Positions 44,526-56,985 of a DNA stretch of 64,000 bases are shown here, one piece after another; position 1 is the first letter of the stretch, and the number at the start of each line of letters is the position of its first letter. The stretch spans positions 146,190,854 through 146,254,853 of the forward strand of contig CM038052.1 of assembly GCA_021397845.1 (NCBI GenBank), given 5' to 3'. Source of the stretch: Areca catechu. Lineage: Eukaryota; Streptophyta; Magnoliopsida; Arecales; Arecaceae. Below the pieces are notes generated by a model that saw only the letters and a list, made by a program, of their open reading frames with translations, was not told the origin of the DNA and did no database searches. The position numbers were made by a program, and so were the translations under genes.

Positions 44526-46230
44526 ATGCCACCCAAGAAGACCACCTCCTGCTACATCAACATTGATGCTTTTCAAGTAGTGGAAAGGGTAGCAAAGAGT
44601 TAGGCAAATGATCCACCTCACCCTACATTAGCAGGAGTCTCACCACTACCACAAAAAGTCATGATGGGTTTTGATCGATTCAACTTACTTGTGGAACAAG
44701 TCTAGAACCTAGTGGTAGCTGTCCAAGCCATTTGGCTACCCTTGCACGACCTCCGATGACACCACTTCTACTAGTTGCACAATGTGCAGCCTCTTAACCT
44801 CTGGCACTATCCACACCAATACCACCACCAGTGATGCAACATTTAGTAGCCGAGTGGCACCTCCACTGTCAGAGCAATCATAGATCCCTCTGAAAGATCT
44901 TGGAGGGACCACTCACCATAGTTATCGCCATCTTAGAAGTCCAAGGGCAAGGAGATAATGTCTTGAAAGCTCCAGTCGTAGCATGACTCCACTCTTGATC
45001 ACCGATCTCTACAGTGATTGGAAGTCCTGGCTGATCGAGACCTTGAGATTAATTGGAAACTCAGCAAAATGGATTGATGGATCAAGGCGATCCATAATCT
45101 TTCTTCAACCATGAATGATAGGGTCAGTAACAAGCCACCATTTGATGATAAGATTATGCAGGTGTCACTTCCTCAGCATTTCAAAATCTCATAACTTGAA
45201 AACTATGATAGAACCACCAACCCTGATGACCACTAGGTGAGTTTTAGAGTGACGATGCTCCTCCATGGGACTCTTGATCCCATTCTCTACCAAGCTTTCC
45301 CTCCATTTTAAAGGGAGCAACTCGACACTAGTACTCAAGCCTAAAGCTGGGATCGATACATTCCTTTGAACAGCTGAGCCGAGCATTCGCCGACCATTTC
45401 ATTAGCAATCAGAAGCCATAACAATGTTCGCACTATCTCCACACTCTTAAAAAGAGGGAAGGAGAGATGATCCAAATCTTTGTAAGTCACTTCAACATAG
45501 CTACCTTGGAGATCTATAATTTGGATCAGTCGGTCACTATGTCGACCCTGGCAAAAGGATTGCTGAAAGATGATCTTAAAAACTCATTAGCCAAGACTTA
45601 TCCTAAAGATTTTGCAGGAATGCTAGCTTGAGCTAAAAAATACACTTGGTTGGAAGAAGCTTTCATGATGGAAGAAGATCCATCTAATTTTACACTAGGG
45701 GATGGTAAGAAAATACTAGAACATAAACTCTCCCTGAAATGCAAAGGAAGAGCCCAGTCTCGTTCCAGATCCCTGCATGAGAGGAATAGTTCTTCAAAGA
45801 TTGTCGACCTAGGGAAGCTCCTCAAGCATCGCCACTAGAAAAGTTCTACACCTACACTCCTCTAAACACATCGAGAGAAAAGGTGCTAATAAAAATTAGA
45901 AGGCACATCCTGGAGCCTTAAAAAATTCAAATACCATTGGCAAGGAGGAATCAAAATAAGTTTTATTTGTACCATCAAGACTACAGCCATGATACTAAGG
46001 AGTGTGTCTAGCTACGAGATGAGATTGAGGAGCAGATCAGGTAGGGGCATCTTGATCAATTCATTCAATAATGGAGAGTGCCAAGAGAGTGGCCAAGATT
46101 GCCATGACTAGTTGAACAACCACCTCCACCTCCAAAAGGAGGTGATCCCATGCCATCTCAACAAGTTGGAATGATAACTTGGGGGTGCAGTCATCCCAAG
46201 TAGCGAGCCAAAAATCGAGTAATGCTGATA
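44526..46230 (+). pseudogene. Tat-2 gag
   Basis: The ATG at 44526 gives MPPKKTTSCYINIDAFQVVE, a typical Tat Gag start. The Retrotrans_gag core is readable in shifting frames from about 45120: VSLPQHFKIS, then LENYDRTTNPDDH, LDPILYQAFPP and AKGLLKDDLKNSLAKTYPKDF-like sequence near 45550-45620. The zinc knuckle near 45970 reads FYLYHQDYSHDTKEC, where the first Cys is replaced by Tyr. There are numerous stops. Confidence 0.75.
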
Positions 46231-46249
46231 GTTTTTTTTTAAGAAGATA

Positions 46250-46740
46250 ATTATGGCATTCAATTTCTACACAATGATGAGGTGGTGGTAAATCTAAACA
46301 TGAAAAATTATGATGTACATCACATCCTCATTGATAATGGAAATTTGGCAGATGTCTTGGACTATGATGCACTCTTGAAAATGAGAATATCACTCGAATG
46401 ACTGATTCAAGTGAATTTCCTTTGATAAGATTCACGAGGGATGCAATCCAAGTAGAAGGAATGATTACCCTCACTATGAGAATGGGACAATACCCTCTAT
46501 GATCAATTACTCAAATAGATTTTCTAGTCATTCGGATGCCCTCAACTTACAACGCCATCCTCAGATGACCATACCTTAACATCTTCCAAGTCGTTATCTT
46601 TGCCTACTTTCTAAAATTGAAATTCCCAAAAATATATGGGGCTGAAGTGATCCTCGAAGATCAGAACCTAGCACAACATCGCTACGGCATTGAGCTTCAA
46701 GGAAGAAAAGCTACCAAAGATTATCCAGTCAAAGGGCTAG
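46250..46740 (+). pseudogene. Tat-2 protease
   Basis: VNLNMKNYDVHHILIDNGN at about 46290-46345 aligns with the protease start; the catalytic DSG has become DNG. Downstream pieces include the counterpart of YNAILG (near 46545) in another frame. Confidence 0.6.
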
Positions 46741-46802
46741 ATGCTCAGGATGACCTAATCAAATGATGAAGAGAGCCGATTGAGGACCTCATCCCTGTAT
46801 CC

Positions 46803-47570
46803 TTGGCTGATGGGAATCTAGAACATATGATTAGGATTGGCTCCAACTTAGATCGAGTAACTAGGGACCAACTAACCTTGTTTTTATTGGAGAACATCGA
46901 TGTCTTTGCCTGGGCACCAACGGATATGCTGGGCATCAATCCCTCGATGATAATGTACTGGGTAGAGGTGGATCCTAACTACCAACCCATTAAGTAAAAG
47001 AAGCGAAGTTTCACACTTGAGTACCAGAGGGCTATAGCCATGGAGGTTGACAAACTGCTCAACACTTGTTTTATCAGAGAGACCACTTATCTAGAATGGA
47101 TCGTGAATCTTGTCATGGTGAAAAAGGTGAATGGTAAATAGCAGATGCATAGACTTTCTGACTTGAATCGAGCATGCTTGAAAAATAGCTATCCGCTACC
47201 TAGAATTGACTAAATGGTGGACACCACTTCAGGTCATGGTCTCCTCAGCTTCATGGATGCCTTCTCTGGATACAACCAAATCTGAATGGCTCTAAGGACA
47301 AGAAAAATATTGCTTTTATCACTGATCGAGGGCTGTTTTGCTACAGGATTATACCATTTGGCATGAAAAATATGGGTGCTACTTACCAACACTTGGTAAA
47401 GAAGGTCTTCAAGGAGCAAATCAAACAAAATATGGAGGTATATATAGATGACATACTCGTCAAAAGCAAAATTACAAGAACCCATGTTGAAGACCTCCAG
47501 CAAACTTTTGACACCCTCTAGAAGTACCAAATGAAGCTAAACCCCACCATATGTGTTTTTAGGATAACCT
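46803..47570 (+). pseudogene. Tat-2 reverse transcriptase
   Basis: ENIDVFAWAPTDMLGINPSM at 46890-46950 is the conserved lead-in. KKRSFTLEYQRAIAMEVDKL and DLNRACLKNSYPLPRID follow, then SFMDAFSGYNQI (about 47250). The catalytic box reads YIDDILV at 47440-47460, both aspartates kept. Stops include one directly after PIK at 46995. Confidence 0.8.
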
Positions 47571-48300
47571 TAGGTAAATTCTTGGGCTTCATGGTCTCCA
47601 ACAAGGGAATAAAAGCCAATCTAAAACAAATCAAGGCCGTCTATGACATGGGCCTACCTAAGATGGTCAAAGATGTCCAACACCTCACTAAAAGGATTGC
47701 AATTCTTAGTAGTTCATCTCTAAATCGACCGAGCACTACTCCCATTCTTCCAGACTCTAAAGCACCTAAAAGATTTTTTATGGATGGAAGAATGCCCAAA
47801 AACCTTCGATGATCTTAAGAATCACCTCAACTCCCTACCACTATTGGAGAAGCTAAATCTTAGTGAAGAGATATTCTTGTATTTGAAGACTTCTCCCTCA
47901 GTAATGAGTGCAGTGCCAATCAAGAAAAAGAGAGGATTCAAAAACCCATTTACCATGTTAGCAAAATTTTGAATGATCTAGAGACCCCATATTCCAAGCT
48001 GGAGAAGCTGGTATATGCTGTCCTCATTGCCACCCAAAAGCTCCACCCATACTTTCAAGCTCATACCATCATTTTGTTGACCAATCAGCTTATAAAGGAT
48101 ATCCTCCACTAACCCAATACATCTGGACATATCGCCAAATGGACGATCAAGCTCTCAAAGTTTGATATCAAATATCAGCCTTGACCATCAATCAAAGTCC
48201 AAATACTACTGATTTCTTGGTCAAATATACTATTCCTAATGAGCAAGTCAAGCCAGAAGTAGCAGAACCATCAGAGTTAGCGACTACCATGTGGAGCCCC
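47571..48300 (+). pseudogene. Tat-2 RT connection and RNase H
   Basis: Pieces LGKFLGFMVSNKGIKAN (47570-47620) and WMEECPKTFDDLKNHLNSLP (47781-47840) match the thumb-to-RNase H region. Later, in other frames, KLVYAVLIATQKLHPYFQAH-like and HIAKWTIKLSKFDIKYQP (about 48130-48183) are visible. From 48300 to 48509 nothing is recognised. Confidence 0.75.
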
Positions 48301-48509
48301 AAAACAGGTAAGTTATGGATGTTTCATCACCTAAAATAAATATAGCACATCCCATGAAGCATCATTGGAAAGTATAAGGCAAGATGTATCATTGTCCTAT
48401 CCATCCAAATTTGTCTTGAAGATCATAAGCCCCCAGATCAAAAAAGGAAATCCTATGCTCCTGGCCCTCCTTTGGTTCTGAGTACTTCCATAACTTGATT
48501 GAAGTTCGA

Positions 48510-49937
48510 TGTTGCCCAGAAATGGAGCCCAAGAGGGGTGGTAAATTGGGTCTTTAAAAAATTAAAGCAATTATATGCCAGTCTTTGAAGTGTTTGTGAG
48601 CAATGTGAATAACTCAAAGATGTTCAACGGATAAAAGAAAATTAAATGCTAAGAGCAAGAAATAATAATAGCAATCACACACAAACACAAGTTTTATAGT
48701 AGTTCAGCGCAAACCAAGAACCTACGTCCACTCCCCAAGCCACCCTTGGGAAATCCACTATAATCTCTCCTAGATTATAGCCGACTTATTTTATAAGGCT
48801 CACAAGTCAAAACCTAAGTTGGTTTTGTTACCTAGGCTCACCAACAACCTTTACAACTTATTTTATCTTCGGGCTCACAAGTCAAACCCTAGTTGGTTTT
48901 GTCCCTTTGGCTCACCAACAACCACTACAACCTACTTTCAAGAAACCCTTGAAAACTAGGTCAAACAAATAAATTCAGAGATACAATAAATAAAATACAA
49001 CAAACTCTCTTTAAAGAGTAAAATGTGAAGCTTTGAGGCTCTAGTAGATGCTTGTCTTATCTTCTCTTTGGAATCTCTTTCAAGCTCTCTTTTTGGAAGG
49101 ATGAAAGGATAGGCTTGTAAGCTTTTTCAGGAAATCTCTTTTTTTATAGCTTTTGAAGTGAAGTTCTTGAGGAAATATTGACTTTTGAGTATTCAATGGA
49201 GTCCAATGCTTCATGAATGAGTTTGGTGAAGCTTAAATACTTCAAAAACTTTCAAAAAATGGTTTGAGACCATTGGAGGATCAAAACTAGCCATGAGAGC
49301 TTGAAAAGACAAATCTGCAACTCAGAAAAATAAATCTGTTAGAGCTGTCAGAACCCGTGAGTCGACACTAGGCTCTCAAGTGTCGACACTTGGTTCTCAG
49401 GTGTCGACACTTGGTCCTGCAGGTGTCGACACTTGAATTTCAAGTATCGATACTTAAGGCTCAGGTATCAACACTTGATACAAAAATCCTCCAAATGGCA
49501 TGTTCTGGATTTTCAAAACGTCTCAGGCCTTGAGTCGACACTTGGATTCCAGGTGTCGACACTTGTGTCTCAGGTATCGACACTTGGGATTCAGGTATCG
49601 ACACTTGGCATGCCAGTCAGGGATTTTTGCATGCCATTCACTGAAGTGTCGATACTTGAGTCTGAAATTGCTAAAATGAGAGCCAAATCTCTCAAAAAAT
49701 ATAAGGATATATAATCAAACTTTAGATGCACTTATGTAAACAATAATTGAACATTTTTTAGCCCTTTTTAATGGTGAGAAGACTTCTTAAGACATGAATT
49801 TTGCTCAACTTCAAGATACTTTCCTTTTGAGAATTTGAGGTGCCTGTATCCTGAAACTCATAACTACATTTGAAACATTAGTACAAAATATGTACTCAAC
49901 ATTTTGTTAATCATCAAAATCAAGGACAAATCCAACA
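48510..49937 (-). repeat. 3' LTR of SIRE-2
   Basis: The + strand starts TGTTGCCCAGAAATGGAGCCC and ends AATCCAACA, closely matching the SIRE-4 LTR at 55537. It has GCTATAAAAAAAG near 49150 on the minus strand (TATA box) and an array of GTGTCGACACTTGG motifs at 49370-49650. Confidence 0.9.
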
Positions 49938-50891
49938 ATCTCTCCCTTTTCGATGATGACAAAACCTTGAGTATATAAGCATTCAAATTCAATTTCTAGA
50001 TATGATATCTCATAAACATGAACTTAAAGCTCATACAATACAATCTTAATAGAGGAGAGGTATAAATTAAGTATGGAAGTTAAATTTACTCTCCCCCTCA
50101 GTGAGTTAAGATATGAAACATTTTGTATCAGAGCATTGATATGAAACATTTTGTATAAGAGCATTTCTCAATTGAAGAATAAAATTTGAAACTTATATCT
50201 TATTATATCTTACTTCCCCTTTTTGTCAATCATTAAATAATGAAGAGAGTAAACTCTCCCTCAATAAATGCATTAACACAAAGAAGGGCCATGATACAAA
50301 ATTAGTTTTGCAATAATTAATAGGTATCAGAGCCAAAGAGTAGGGTATTAGAGCCAATATTTTCAGAGCAAAATTTAAACATTATAAATTCCATCATCAT
50401 TAGAGTAAATGAACAAGATTGATATTCAAGTGAGAAAGTGGAATACAGATATATATAAAAGAGTGTTTTCAGTACAAAATTTGCTGAAACAATCAGCATA
50501 CATTGAACCATACAACATAGTGAAACACATAAACATGAAACACAAGATAAATACTAATACATCAAACAACAGAATAGTCATCTGTGAGGCTAATCCTCAT
50601 CAGATGGGATCTCAAAGGATATAGGTCCAGTAATCCTAGACATATGAACTAGAGCTCTAGGGGTCTTCATGATACTACGACTCCTAGTCCTAGTGGAAGG
50701 TCCTATATGAGGTACAATCCTAGATGAACGTGTGGAAGGTGGTGGAAGAGTCTCAGCGGGTGTCATGAAAATTGGAGCAGTGGAGATCGGTGTGTCATAA
50801 GGAATAGCAGGTGGAATAGCAGGTGTCTAAGTCTCTCGGCTGACCAACTCAAAGTCCTCTACCCTGTCATCACTATCACTGTCAATAATGT
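49938..50891 (-). other. 3' non-coding region of SIRE-2
   Basis: A polypurine tract (GAAAAGGGAGAGAT on the minus strand) abuts the LTR. + strand GTATCAGAGC occurs at 50125-50134 and GGTATCAGAGC at 50323-50333, with a near copy at 50344-50354. No ORF. Confidence 0.7.
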
Positions 50892-51969
50892 CTATGCCTC
50901 TGTCATCACCACCATCATCTCGATCACCACCACTGTGTCATCAAGTCCCTCATGGTGGTCACCATCATCATCATCATCAGGAAGTGGAGCTGTAGGTGCT
51001 ACTGGAGGTAGAAGGGATCTCAGCAAATCCTCCATTCGAGCAAAACCTGCCTCCATGGTCCGACACATCTCAGCATTCTCCTCAGCAGTATGGGCTCTAA
51101 GGCCCTCAATGTCAATACGCAACTGAGTGGTACGGACACCTAAGCCTATCATCTCGCTCCTGATATCGACAAACTCATGCCTGACCATCTCCTCAAAGGA
51201 TGAACCAACAATAGAAGGAGAAGCATCGCCAGGTGCTGGAGCTGGAGTGACTGGCTCTGTCTTATGGGTGCAGCTACTGCTGATCGAGGAGGTGTAACTG
51301 ATGGCCCTAATGGCCCTGCCTCTGCCTCACGAATCTCGTCCTCCTCATCTGGCTCCTGGCCAAACTCTCTGCGTACCCAGTGACCAGAGACCAATATGTA
51401 TCCCATACGGTGGAGTGACCGCTCATCATATACATCCATATGAAGGATATCCTTGGAGGTCTCCCCCTCCAAAGGAACTGAGTGGGCTCGGAACAAGCAT
51501 GTCAATGCCATACCGTAGGGTAAGCAATGTCTCCTCTTAGTGGTGGCGTCTCTCATCTGAACAAGTATCAATGCTGGAAGGTCGATCTCTATCCTCTGAG
51601 TCAAGCAGATCATCACCATCAACTCGCGCTCTATGATAAAATCAAACCTCCTAGTCTTTGGCAGAAGGATCTGGGCAGTGATATGGTGAAGTAGAAGCAT
51701 CTCCATAGACAACTGGTTTGCAGTGATCATAGCCACGCCGCGAACATCCTCGCATTCTAAGATGCATCTGAATGCCTCCTCACGGTCTTTAATAGTAGAA
51801 GTAACAATCCCATGATGCGAGATCTCCCAGATGCGGCTCAGTACCTCCACTGAAAGTGGAATCCGAATGCCTTTGACAGTCGCACTCCAAAGCATCCGTC
51901 GACAGTCAAGACTCCCATAGAACTCTCGGACCAGGTGTAGATAATACTTCTCCTGTATGGTGCAGAAGG
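50892..51969 (-). pseudogene. SIRE-2 extra ORF, truncated at its N-terminus
   Basis: From 51969 the frame reads IQEKYYLHLVREFYGSLDCR then SATVKGIRIPLSVEVLSRIW, the 'putative plant transposon protein'-like region. LLPKTRRFDFIIERELMVMI, RRHCLPYGMALTCLFRAHSV and SLHRMGYILVSGHWVRREFG follow. After a shift near 51230 a coiled coil (RTTQLRIDIEGLRAHTAEEN) and a poly-Asp run (DDDDDGDHHEG, near 50960) end the protein. The SIRE-3 LTR removes its start. Codon use is GC-richer than the surrounding LTRs, and few stops are present. Confidence 0.75.
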
Positions 51970-53638
51970 TATTACCCAGTAAGCAACCCAAGAGGGGGGT
52001 TGAATTGGGTTTCTAAAAATTAAAATTACTTTACTTGAAACAATGCAATGCAATCCAATTCAATAAATAAATAAGCAAGGTACTATGAATTCAATTGTAA
52101 TGCTCTAAAATAAAAGTGCAGCGGAAATAAAGAGCAATAAATAAAAAGCAAGAAGAGAGATCAATCAACCACAAAGACCAAGAGATATAGTAGTTCGGTG
52201 CTATCTAATACACCTACATCCACTCTCCAAGATCCCCTTGGGAATTCACTATAATCACACCTGATTACAGTTGATTAGTTTTACGGGCTCACTAATCAAA
52301 AACCCAACTTGTTTTATAATGCCAACAAGTCAAAACCTTATTTGGTTTTACGAGCTAACCAAGAATCTAATTGGTTTTCAAAGGCTAACCAATAACCTCC
52401 CTTGATTTTCCGGGCTAACCAAGAACTTAATTGGTTTTCAAAGGCTAACCAATAACCTCCCTTGGTTTTTCGGGCTAATCAAGAACCTAAGTAGTTTTAA
52501 GGGCTAACCACCAACCTAATTGGTTTTCACAGTTTCACCAATAACCTCCCTTGGTTTTTCAATAGGGTAACCAAGAACCTTTACAACAAATAAAGATTTG
52601 AAGTAAAGTAACAAAGTAAGCTTTCTAAAACAAAGCAGGTATATCTTTGAAGCTCGATGTAGAGATGCTTTAAACTTGTTGAAGCCTCTTGAATGCTCAA
52701 GAATGGATGATCTTCAATGCTCTTGAAGGCTCTTGAATGCTTGGAGGCTTGCTTGTCCTTGAGAGTGGTTGAATCTTCAATGAATAGGAGTTAAAGCTCT
52801 CTTTTCTTCTCTCTTATCAAAACTCTTCAATGGTCTTCAATAATGTTGTCTTTTTCTTTGATTTGAAGCATATAAATACTTTTCCAAGGCCTCAATCCTA
52901 TTTCTAGCCGTTAGACTTGAAAAACTAGCCGTTGGAGGGCAAAATGGGCGAGTTTTGTATTTAAAAAACTAGCCATTACTGTTCTCAGAACTTCATGTGT
53001 CGATACTTCAGGCTGTGAGTCGACACATAAGGTCGACACTTGAACTTCTTAAGTCAACATCCAATTCAAATATCTCCAATCTGGTTCTCTGAAAATCTTA
53101 GATGTGTTGACACTTACTCAGTTGAGTCGATACTTTGAGTCAACACCTTGCTTCCATGTGTCGACACTTCAGTAGTTCTTTAATTTCAGCAAGTTCTGTG
53201 GCTTGAAAATCTCAGGCGATGTGTTGATCCATATGTCGATACTTTGAATCGATACTTCAGGTCATGTGTTGACACTTTAACATTGCCAACTGAAACATTC
53301 TTGCATACCGGCCTGAGTCGATACTTCACTTCCATGTGTCGACACTTGGTGTCATGTGTCGACACTTTGAGTCGACACTTCACTAAATTCTTCACAGAAA
53401 AGTCTGAACTTGAGCTGAAACAATTTTCTACTTAACTCATTCATCCAATCAAACAAATATTGAGTTTCCAAGTCCTCTTTAAGCAATCCTTTTCATCCAA
53501 CTTGGTTTCTTTAAACAAACAAGCTTCTTCAAAATTGTGAGCACCTTTTTCAACAAAAACACACTTCAAAGAAATCATTAGTACTCAACTTATACTTAAC
53601 CATTTTGCTTATCATCAAAATCAATAATGGAGTCAACA
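51970..53638 (-). repeat. 3' LTR of SIRE-3
   Basis: The + strand starts TATTACCCAGTAAGCAACCC (TG changed to TA) and ends GGAGTCAACA. It has long AACCAA/TTGGTT repeat units at 52290-52580 and GTCGACACTT-type motifs at 52998-53385, more diverged than in SIRE-2 and SIRE-4. Confidence 0.88.
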
Positions 53639-54531
53639 ATCTCTCCTTTTTTGATGATGACAAAACCCTTAAGTAAAATTTCTTAAAAAGCTTTTGAAAG
53701 AATTTATCAAAGTGCATAGAACTAGATGTATTAAGTGTATCAATGTAATTTGCAATATTGATATAATATTTTGAAACAAAAATAGTGTCAAGATTAATAG
53801 TGTCAGAGCTTGTTATGATGATTGAGAGTATCAGAGTTTTGGGATACATTTAAGATAAAGAATACATGTATTATGATACTCTATAAGAGAATTTCAGCAA
53901 TGAACAAAGCTCTCCCTGAATTGATGATCCATAAAATAGTTTGTAAATATCCTTTCAAACATTTAAAGAGGGGTTTTAAGATGAAATTCACTTTAAAAGG
54001 ATTTTCAATGAAAACAAAGTATAGCTCTCCCTTTCTTAAGGAATTTGTAAACATTTTCAATTCAAGTTTTCAAAAATAATTTTCAAAATTTGTTCATCCC
54101 TTGCACATCACAAATATAAATCACTAAGAATATATTACATTTATACTTATATCTCTCAATACTACTCCCCCTTTTTATTATCATTAAAAAGGTAGGAAGA
54201 CAAATAGGCTGAATATTCAAGATATTGCATTCAATTGTCACTAAACTACTTGCTCAAAAATATATTATATTGAATTTAAAATCCATTCATTCATTCAAGA
54301 TTACAAACATTGAGTACAACATGATATTTCATTTCTAGTCAGAGTTTGTACAATCAAAATATAAAACATACATAGATGCATAAAATAAGCTATCTAAAAA
54401 TACATAAGTGTCCTAATCCTCATCCATATCATCAGTATCATCAGAAGATGAACCGATCTCAATCGATCCTGTATCAATAGAAGATCGAGCTCGTGGCCAC
54501 ATGGATCTGAGATCTCTGAGTCGGGTCCTGG
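53639..54531 (-). other. 3' non-coding region of SIRE-3
   Basis: Polypurine tract beside the LTR (AAAAAAGGAGAGAT on the minus strand). + strand TGTCAGAGC at 53801-53809 and GTATCAGAG at 53828-53836 match the repeated motif of the other elements. AT-rich, no gene. Confidence 0.65.
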
Positions 54532-55536
54532 TCAGCCATGGAGGGGTACGACGACCATGTCCTCTGCGATGAGCATATGTCTACCTTTGGCTGGAGCAGT
54601 AGAGGTAGAAGCAATGTCCTCCGCAGGAATGGAACTGATCAGGTCAACAGTCTCAGCGACTGCCGGAAGTGGCGTGCGATCAAAAGAAGGACCTGAGTCA
54701 AGAAACTGAAAGCCAGGTTTATAAAACCCAAGCTCTCGGATAAGTGAGGATGTGTGAATAGTGGGAGTATCAACAATCGATGTGTCAAAAATAGGGGTAT
54801 TAGCTGATGATACGATAGGTATCAAGAATAGAAGTATCAACTATAGAATGAACAGGTAGGTCTGCAATCGGTGTATCAATGATAGGGGTGTCAATAATAG
54901 GTGTATTGACAATGGGTGAATCAACAATAGGTATTTGTATAACAGGAATATAGATAACTGGAGAAAGAATAGGAATAGGAATGTGATCATCTGATCTGAA
55001 AGGAGAGGATGGGACTAGAGTCTGGGTAGGTGAACTAGAAGGGTCATGAACAGGACTCCTGGGCAAGTCTGCCATCACCTCCGCTACTGGCTCTAAAGTA
55101 AGATCTGGAAAATTTAATCTATCGGAGTCAGTCTCCTCATCATCTCCATCATCATCACCAACAATATCTCTAATAATATCATCACCATCAACATCATCTA
55201 CAGGTGCAGGAGCAGGTGGTGCAGTATCAGCAACCAGAGTACTCGCTGAAGGTCTGGACAATGCAGTCAATATAGTTGAGATGCCATCACTAAGTTCAAT
55301 ATGGCTCTCTCTGGTCTCAGCTATGAAACAGTCAAGATGCTGTCTCACGATCAACAGATCAATCTCAATGCATCTAACTCTGTCCAGTAAGCTATCAGAA
55401 ATATCTAGAGTCTCCATCTGAGCTGGCTGAGGCTGTGCTAAAGTAGTAGGATCAGACTGAGATGCAACCACTGGCAGTGCTGCGGTCTCAGGCTAACTCT
55501 CGCTAGGTCCTGCCTCGCCGGAGAGGATGTACTCCT
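54532..55536 (-). pseudogene. SIRE-3 extra ORF, C-terminal part
   Basis: From 55471 the frame encodes a coiled coil (SLLDRVRCIEIDLLIVRQHL), an acidic stretch (DDVDGDDIIRDIVGDDDGDD) and a Pro-rich region. A run of five- to six-residue repeats of the type I-V/I-D-T-P follows (about 54950-54800), continuing after a frame change in 54840-54532 with IFDTSIVDTPTIHT. The N-terminal domain is missing because SIRE-4 cut the ORF at 55536. The repeats are not seen in the other copies. Confidence 0.6.
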
Positions 55537-56985
55537 TGTTACCCAGAAATGGAGCCCAAGAGGGGGGATGAATTGGGTCTTTTAAAAAATTAAAACAATA
55601 ATGTAAAGGTCTAGTGGTGTTTATGAATAATAAATTCAATGCAAAAGATTGAATGCAGCGAAAAATAATTAGTGAGTAGCAAAAAACAAAGAGTAAGAGA
55701 GAAAGAGGGCAATCACACACAAACACAAGGTTTATAGTGATTCGGTGCAAACCTAGCACCTACATCCACTCCCCAAGCCACCCTTGAAAATTTCACTATA
55801 ATCCAAACAAGATTACAGCTGACTTGTTTTTCACAAGACTCACAAGTCAAAACCTAAGTTGGTTTTGTCACCTAGGCTTACCAACAAACCTTAACACTTG
55901 TTTTGTCTTCGGGCTCACAAGTTAACCCTAGTTGGTTTTATCCCTTTGGCTCACCAACAAACCACAACAACCTTCTTTCAAGACACCCTTGAAAGCAAGG
56001 TCAAATCACAAGATAAAAATAGATATACAACTTTAAAACTAAAACAAACTCTCTTCAAGAGTAGAATGGAATCTTTGAAGCTCAAGTTGATGTTTTGTCT
56101 TGACTCTTCCTTGGAATATCCTTCAAAATGCCTCTTTTGGAATGATGTAAGGATGAGCTTGTAGGCTTTTTCAGGGAATCAAACTATAAAAGGCTTTTGA
56201 TGTGGAGTACTTAAGAGAATATAGGCTTTTTGGCTTTTGAATGGACTTCAATACACTTCAATACCTTTAGAATGAGGTTGGTGGAGGTTAAAAACACCAA
56301 GAAACTTTCAAAAAATGGTTTGTGATCGTTGGAGCCTCGGATCTAACCGTTGGGAGCTTGAAAAGCAAGTTCTGCAAGTCAGAAAAATATATCCGTTAGA
56401 GCTGTCAGGCTTTAAGTGTCGATACTTGGCTGTCAGGTGTCGATACTTGGCTGTCAGGTGTCGACACTTGGCTGTCAGGTGTCGACACTTGATTTCTAGG
56501 TATCGACACTTGACACAAAAATCCTCAAATGAAAAAGTTCTGTATTTTCAAAAGTCTCAGGCCTTGAGTTGACACTTGAAAATCTAAGTGTCGACACTTG
56601 GTGTCGATACTTGAGTTCTGGGTGTCGACACTTGGCGTGCCAAGGATTTTTGTTCGTGCCAAATGCTGAAGTGTCGACACTTGGCTTCCCAGGTTTCAAC
56701 ACTTGAGACTGAAAAGCTCAAATTCAAGTGTAAATTACCCTAAAAATATAAATATAAATTTTGAAACTTAAATGAATCGTAAACACATAATAATTAAACA
56801 TGTAGATACCCTTTTTTCATGAAGAGGATGTCCAGATTTGCGAAAAATGCTCCGTGCCATGATACATAAGTTTTTAAAATTTTGAGGTGCTTTCTCCCTA
56901 AAAACTCATAACTTAAAATACACATTAGTATACAATATACACTCAATGTTTTGTTATTCATCAAAATCACTGGGTGAAGCCAACA
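55537..56985 (-). repeat. 3' LTR of SIRE-4
   Basis: The + strand starts TGTTACCCAGAAATGGAGCCC and ends AAGCCAACA. The GTGTCGACACTTGG array is at 56415-56705 and the CACCAA/GGTTTT repeats at 55830-55980. It pairs in sequence with the SIRE-2 LTR. Confidence 0.9.

Larger units (their letters stand above)
44305..48509 (+). mobile_element. Tat-2: Tat-lineage gypsy element, 3' half missing
   Basis: The remainder of the 5' LTR (to about 44470) carries TTGAGCATCTGAGTGCCATC, parallel to the leader of Tat-1. Gag, protease, RT and RNase H follow on the + strand, all heavily broken. The element is cut at 48509 by the SIRE-2 LTR; integrase and the 3' LTR would lie beyond the right edge of the window. SIRE-1 split its 5' LTR. 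Confidence 0.75.
48510..51969 (-). mobile_element. SIRE-2: 3' end of a SIRE-like element
   Basis: On the minus strand, part of the extra 3' ORF (51969-50892), a non-coding stretch and the 3' LTR (49937-48510). Its upstream part is cut off at 51969 by the SIRE-3 LTR and should lie beyond 64000. It inserted into Tat-2. Confidence 0.8.
51970..55536 (-). mobile_element. SIRE-3: 3' end of a SIRE-like element
   Basis: The C-terminal part of its extra ORF (55536-54532), a non-coding stretch and a 1.67-kb 3' LTR. It inserted into the extra ORF of SIRE-2 and was itself cut in its extra ORF by SIRE-4. Confidence 0.8.

Noticed and set aside
49370..49650. CRISPR-like look of regularly repeated palindromes
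   Set aside because: Spacing is irregular, repeats are 10-16 bases, spacers share sequence, and the same arrays occur in several LTRs of a plant element. No cas genes are present.
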